This document shows positions 58,658 to 64,000 of a stretch of DNA of 64,000 bases, piece by piece (the first letter of the stretch is position 1; the number at the start of each line of letters is the position of its first letter). The notes under the pieces were generated by a model. It did no database searches and had not been told where the DNA came from. It saw only the letters and a list, made by a program, of their open reading frames with translations. The translations under genes were made by a program, and so were the position numbers. Location: contig CAMQGK010000463.1 in NCBI GenBank assembly GCA_947000775.1, positions 3,598,501-3,662,500 on the forward strand. The letters are read 5' to 3'. The DNA comes from Pterois miles (taxonomy: Eukaryota; Chordata; Actinopteri; Perciformes; Scorpaenidae).

Positions 58658-61600
58658 GTAAAACACTCCTTATTTGATATCTCTCAGCTTTTTTTTCTTC
58701 TTCTTTGCCCTACAACTTCAACTTCATAACAGTGAGCGAAGTCACATTTGTAAAACTAGCTTTAAAACAAGCTGGATAAATAATATCAAACATAATCAGA
58801 ATTATTACTGGTCCTGTTGTTTCCTATTATACACTCACACAATGAAATCCATATTAATTATTCATTAATATTAGACTGTCGTATTAAATAGAGAGATGAT
58901 ACAGTCACCACATATAATATTGAGTGTTTTATAGCATATTGCACAGGCTTCCATAATGGATACATAAATAGCTTGTTAATTCCTATTCATATGCTAAAGA
59001 GCACACACCTTCTTTATGATGCCAGTATCTCTCTCCATCACATCTCTCGCCTCTCTCTCTCTCTCTCTATCGCCCCAGTGCCGTAACTTTGCCGAGCATT
59101 TTCCCACCTTATTTAATTCCACAAAAACGACACAGATATGACGTTCTCAGCCGTCCTGGATCGACGGCACAACCGGCACATTATAGCCACTCATTCAAAT
59201 GTAAATCACATGTTCAGATTTCGTGTGAAAATGGCAGAGACCGTGTCGGACAGCAAGAGAGAGGCAGACTGAAGAATACGCTTCTGGTCCTGAAATCAAT
59301 TCACAGAGACAGAGAGGAAACTGGGCAAATGTATATTGCAAACCCAATTGTTCCTGTAATGGCTTCACTGATTGTTCCATACGCCGTGATGTGTTTGGTC
59401 ATGACATGTAAGGATGAGAGAGGGTTTGAGTATTCATGACTTTGCACCTTGGTGAAGCTGAATGTATGCATGTATGTGTGTGTACATGTACTTGTATCCA
59501 ACGTTATTTACTTGATTGTGTCTAAGTGGGGCGTGGGATCAGCAGCTGGCCTTTCTCCAGCTCCACTTAACTTCAGGAGGGGAAGCAGGACAAAAGCCAT
59601 CAGGGAAGACAAGGACAAATCATCTTTAGATGAAGTGTTTTAAGTGCTCTGATTCTCCTCCCACGTCATCACTGTGAATTAGGTGCCCTCTGCTCGCCGC
59701 TGAGGGGTGTAGAATATAAACAATGCCAAGGGAACGGATGTTAAACGAATGAAAGTGGAAAACCATGAGGGTGTCTATCTTAGTCAGCCTCGTAAATCTC
59801 AGTTCCCTCGCCACGCCGCCGCGCTATACTGATGTTGCACTCTGACAAGCTGCCAGCTGAGCTCAGAGTGGCTGCGTGCGGTGTGGTCTGGTCGATCCCG
59901 CTCAGTTTCAACCGAGGCAGACGTTGCAGGCAGGGCCATGTCTTTGTTTTATGCAAATCCATGCATATGAGGAGGGGGAGGTGGTGGAGGGGGGGGCGAT
60001 GAGCAGTCTGGCCACGTAGCTCCAGGAGGACAGGCTGAGTGATGGAGATGGAAAGCCAGGTCTCCGTGTCCTTGCCTGGGGAAAGAGTGTCCTGACTCCG
60101 GCCTGGACTGCCTAGACGCCACCAGGACACTGTGTCACTGCACCACCAACGCAAGAGAAAAATAACTTTCCAGTCACATGTATTTACACTGTGAGGTGTT
60201 GGGATGGCAAGGAGATAAAGAGAGGTTAACATTGGTATGAGGATGCCATTGTGTCTCACTTGCGACTGGTGTGTGTGTGTGTGTGTATGTTATGGAGGCA
60301 GGCGCACCTCAGGGGTTCGCCATGCAAAGAGACACTGGAGTTCAGAGCCCAGCAGGGAGTTGAAGGACCCAGAATATGCTGACAAAGATAAAACACCAGG
60401 TGTGTGTATATGCACAGTAAGTGTGTGAAAGAGGAGGTGAGAAAGAGAGCTGAGAGCAAATATAGATCAGGGAAGCAGGCTTGTGTTTGTGTATGTGTGT
60501 GCGATCACATACTGTAACAGGTAGGCCACCAACCATGTGGACAGTGCATGGCAGGGTGGTTTAGGTGAAACAGTGACACCAACACACCACATCTAGTCAC
60601 AACCACCCATGTCTTTTGCTTCCTTATATCCGTGTAGTTCATCAGTGCAGTAAATTATGTCCCCTGAATGTTTTCTAAATGGTTTTGTTTCCCTCATCCT
60701 CTCTCTTGCTCAGCCCTTCTCCGAGCCGCGTGCTAACGGTAACGCTTGGTCGGAGGTTCTCCTATCACAGAGAGCTCTATTTCTGGGTGCCAGGATGTTG
60801 GTCTCAGTCATCGAGGGCAGATGAAATCGATCCAGATTGACCTGTCATGTGGAGGAGAAAATGAATGAGATAGAGGGGCGGGGTGCAGAGGCCATAGAGA
60901 GGAACAGAAGTAAAAAAACAACCTCCTGCTCCATATGGGTCAAAAGTCGAGGGATGATTTATTCAAGACTGGGTGTTCTCCCCCTCCAGCACCTCCCTCC
61001 TCCTCCTCCTCTCTGCTCCACCTGCCTCTCGGAAAGGAGTGAGAAACTGGAGACTGCTCAGGAGGAGCTGACTATATTTAGCCTTGGTGACCAAAGACAT
61101 CGTGGTCGAACTTTAAAGTTAAAAATACAGATATCCATGTACAGTGAGATGGGCACGGTTTGCGTCACCACATGGCACCAGCAAGAGTGTCTCAGCTGAA
61201 GGCAGCACAAAGAAAGACTGCAAACAACTTCACTGGGTGCTTCTTCCTCAGAAGACTGTACGTAGTGGTAGCCACATTCATTAGCATTACCATTAATATC
61301 ACAAATGATTAAATTCAAACGTGTAAGCACAAACAGAAAAAACTAAACAATAAACTCCTGATTGTGAGAATGATGCTTCCCTAGCAAAGCAAAGAAAGAA
61401 AGAAAGGAAGACAGGGAAAGATTTATGGCTGCGTTTGTATGTGAAGTGGTACTAGATTTAGCCCAGTGTGTTTGGGCAGAGCTCCACTTTGCTAATTATT
61501 TTCCCGTGGCAGAGTTCTCAGCATGGCGCTCCTCTCTCGCTCTGAGAAGAGAGGCTCAGCAGTAAGTGCTTAGTCAGCCCTGCTCTGGGTGTGAGATACT

Positions 61601-61946
61601 GTCGGGTCTCTGGTGGACTGTCAGGGGAGGCGGAGCAGCGTGGGACCGAGCCATCGCAAGGGCGAGGGCTTCGAGGCGAGGGCAGGACCATCATCACCCG
61701 TCAGTGAAAGGAAGGAAGGGGTATAAAATACTACTGCTGGAGATGGTGAACGGGAGCTCTGTATTGTATCTGCCTCAGTCCTCACCATTATGTGGTGATA
61801 CTGCTGTTAGAGCGGGTAGTTTGCTGATTGTTTGTGGAGATTGGATGCCACTTGCAGAGTCCTAAAGAAGCCAGTAATTGTGGATGAAGCTGCAGGATCC
61901 ACTCATCAGCGATTAGCAAAGGCACAGACTTATAAAACGTATATAC
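58658..61946. other. Intergenic, no gene recognised
   Basis: No exon supported. It includes a short CT repeat (59050-59068), a short GT repeat (60269-60287) and a GC-richer block at 59780-60130. The frame of 159 codons at 59780-60259 (minus) shows no domain. Confidence 0.4.
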
Positions 61947-62618
61947 TAGGGCCACTAATTTCTTTAACGCATTAACACGAGGAGGTTGTAGCGGGCTCAG
62001 TTTTAAAGCTAGTGATGATACTTGCATCATATGAAACTAGAAAACCTAAAGGAATCCGTTGGTACCAACCCCGTTATACTAGCTTGTCGGGAAAGAGGTT
62101 AAATAACGCTCCAAACTTGTACTAAATTTTGGCGAGGAAAAACAGGCATGGCCATTTTCAAAGGGCTCTCTTGACCTCTGACCTCAAGATATGTGAATGA
62201 AAATGGGTTCTTTGGGTACCCACGAGTCTTATCTTTACAGACATGCCCACTTTATGATAATCACATGTAGTTTGGGGCAAGTCATACTGACAGCTGTTGT
62301 TGTCTGTTGGGCTGCAGTTTGTTTATATTTTGAGCATATTCTTTATTCTAAATGCAGCACCTGTGAGGGTTTCGGAGATTTCGGAGATTGGGGTTTTGGA
62401 CAATATTTTTCATTTTTTGTGCTGTTAACTGATTTCAAATAATAAATATATACATACATTTGCATATAATAGGCATATTTGTCTACTCCCATGTTGATAT
62501 GAGTATTAAATACTAAACAAATCTCCCTTTAAGGTACATTTTGGACAGATAAAGATGTGCAGTTAATTTGCAATAAATCACAATTAACAGCCTGACTGAT
62601 TTGACTGACAGCCCTTGT
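61947..62618. mobile_element. Non-autonomous hAT-like element
   Basis: It is oriented like 15151-16240 and shares GCATCATATGAAACTAGAAA, GGTACCAACC and CCACTTTATGATAATCACATG with it. Flanking octamers GTATATAC (61939-61946) and GTATAAAC (62619-62626) match at 7 of 8. It lacks the SINE present in the 15151 copy. Confidence 0.85.
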
Positions 62619-64000
62619 ATAAACACATCGTGGTGATAGTTTCTTTACTGCCTTGATGTCTGTGCCGGTCCCTCAGTCCAGAAGTAACTGTCTGCATTCT
62701 CTCTATTTATACTCCAATGTCAAACCTGTCTTTCTTTCTATCTCTACCTCATTTCAGAGTGACACACAGCTCCTCCTCTTCTGTCTGCCCTGCTATCCTC
62801 CAAATGACTCTCCTCCTCCTCCTTCTCCCTAACAAACTTAGCTTCCTTCCCCTCGCCTCTGTACCCAACACCCCCCCACACTGCACCTGCTTCCCTCCTG
62901 CTCTCTGCTCCCTCTCCAAACGTCACTTTCCCCCCTCCTCTCCCCCCTCCACTCCTATTCTCCCCCTCGTTAGCTTGATGAATGGCTTCACTGCAGGGAA
63001 AGTGCTGATTTTCATCCCTCTGTCTGATTTCTGCTGGCTGTTATTAATTTCAAACACTCAGAGAAAAGCAAGTGAGTCAATAAATAAGGAAATGAACACA
63101 CTTCATCCTGCCATACAGCGGCTCTTGCAGTCATTCACCCAGGATGCCGGTCCTCTGTGGAGGCCCGGCCTGCATTTATACTGACAGAGTTCAACTCCAC
63201 TCTTAAATCACAACATGTTCCAGTATTTTTTACAGCGAAGATAAAAGTCGGCCGGTACCAGTGCATCATATCAAATGTTTCTGGAGTATCTTGCTTCACT
63301 CAGACAAACAGGACCAGAGGGAGCCAGGATGGTACAAAGTAAATCGCTCCAAAGAGACCTGCAGAGTCCTCTCTCATCTTTCACTCCAGGTGACCATTTA
63401 AGAAATGTATCCAGAGGGTGACAATGGGAAGAGATATAGAGGAGACGCAGGGTTAAAGAGAGGCAATGAGAAGCAGCAGCCTAACAGAGTTATTGCTGCA
63501 CATTAAACGATGCTGTCCACACAGTGTGACTGGGGCTCTATGTCTAAGTGCACATTACTTACATTCCAGGCTTAATGCATTGTGCTTGCCCGTTAACATC
63601 AAACACAAATAGCCTCCGAGGCCATACGATCCTCTCGCTTTCGTGCTGTCAGACAGAAACGCTTGCTCCAAAAGTTGTTATTCTCTCTTTTATGTATTTA
63701 ATTAAAATGAGTTAGGAGGTCTAATCAAAACAGGATCGCCATAATGCATGCACAGACACAGGAATTAAAGCCTGAGATATCATCACGCTGTTTACAAAGT
63801 GTTAAGACAAACAGTGTGGTGGAGTATCCTATTAATACATGTCTGAGACACATACACATGTCCTCGGTTGTGTGGTCTCCGCTCGGCAGCGACAAGGCTT
63901 ATGTTTCCCTTGGCTCAGACAATTAAAACAATATTTGGTATCACATTGATAAACATACAGATTTTATTAAGGCCAACACTTCCTTAAATTGCTGGTATGT
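62619..64000. other. Intergenic, no gene recognised
   Basis: A pyrimidine-rich stretch at 62717-62965 (CTCCTC and CCCCCTC runs) creates a 155-codon frame of Leu/Ser/Pro that I regard as low-complexity noise. The rest is unremarkable. Confidence 0.4.

Noticed and set aside
62717..63184. 155-codon Leu/Ser/Pro-rich frame
   Set aside because: It comes from a pyrimidine-rich tract and lacks any domain, splice context or start context.

Overview
The window looks like a teleost (probably percomorph) nuclear chromosome. It has one vertebrate developmental gene, several tRNA-derived SINEs and hAT-like DNA transposon relics of kinds common in fish genomes, and many dinucleotide microsatellites. I see no bacterial, phage or plasmid features. 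I assign the species group from repeat character and the protein, not from a database search.

The only gene I can support is maf (c-Maf), an intronless 323-codon bZIP transcription factor gene on the + strand at 50097-51068. It sits in a GC-rich island inside otherwise AT-rich DNA. About 50 kb upstream and 13 kb downstream lack recognisable coding exons, so this looks like a gene desert around a developmental regulator. The proximal upstream region has a TATA-like box, a MARE-like near-palindrome, a perfect CRE-type palindrome, and upstream ORFs. The 3' UTR ends near two AATAAA signals at 52695 and 52846. The stop codon overlaps a GTGAGT splice-donor sequence, the arrangement that gives mammalian MAF its short and long C-termini. 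A possible alternative downstream exon lies at 58594-58657.

The rest is mostly transposon-derived. SINE family 1 (DANA/V-SINE-like body, GGAT-type tail) is at 592-972, 11400-11730 and 20955-21311. SINE family 2 (GAA/CTT-type tail, body end reading ACTAATAAAGG) is at 15351-15677, 25842-26178, 27981-28300, 44285-44652 and 45044-45345. A non-autonomous hAT-like family with TAGGGCTGTCAA ends is at 15151-16240, 27961-29392, 29590-29790, 37596-38227, 47802-48389 and 61947-62618. A second hAT relic, 17846-18238, still encodes a BED-like zinc finger. Three SINEs are nested inside older transposons, which gives a relative insertion order. The copy at 44285-44652 has a striking run of G/C homopolymers and is probably a sequencing or assembly artefact.

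I found no convincing new multi-gene system. The most useful leads are the maf 3' end and promoter, the nested transposons, and the corrupted SINE.
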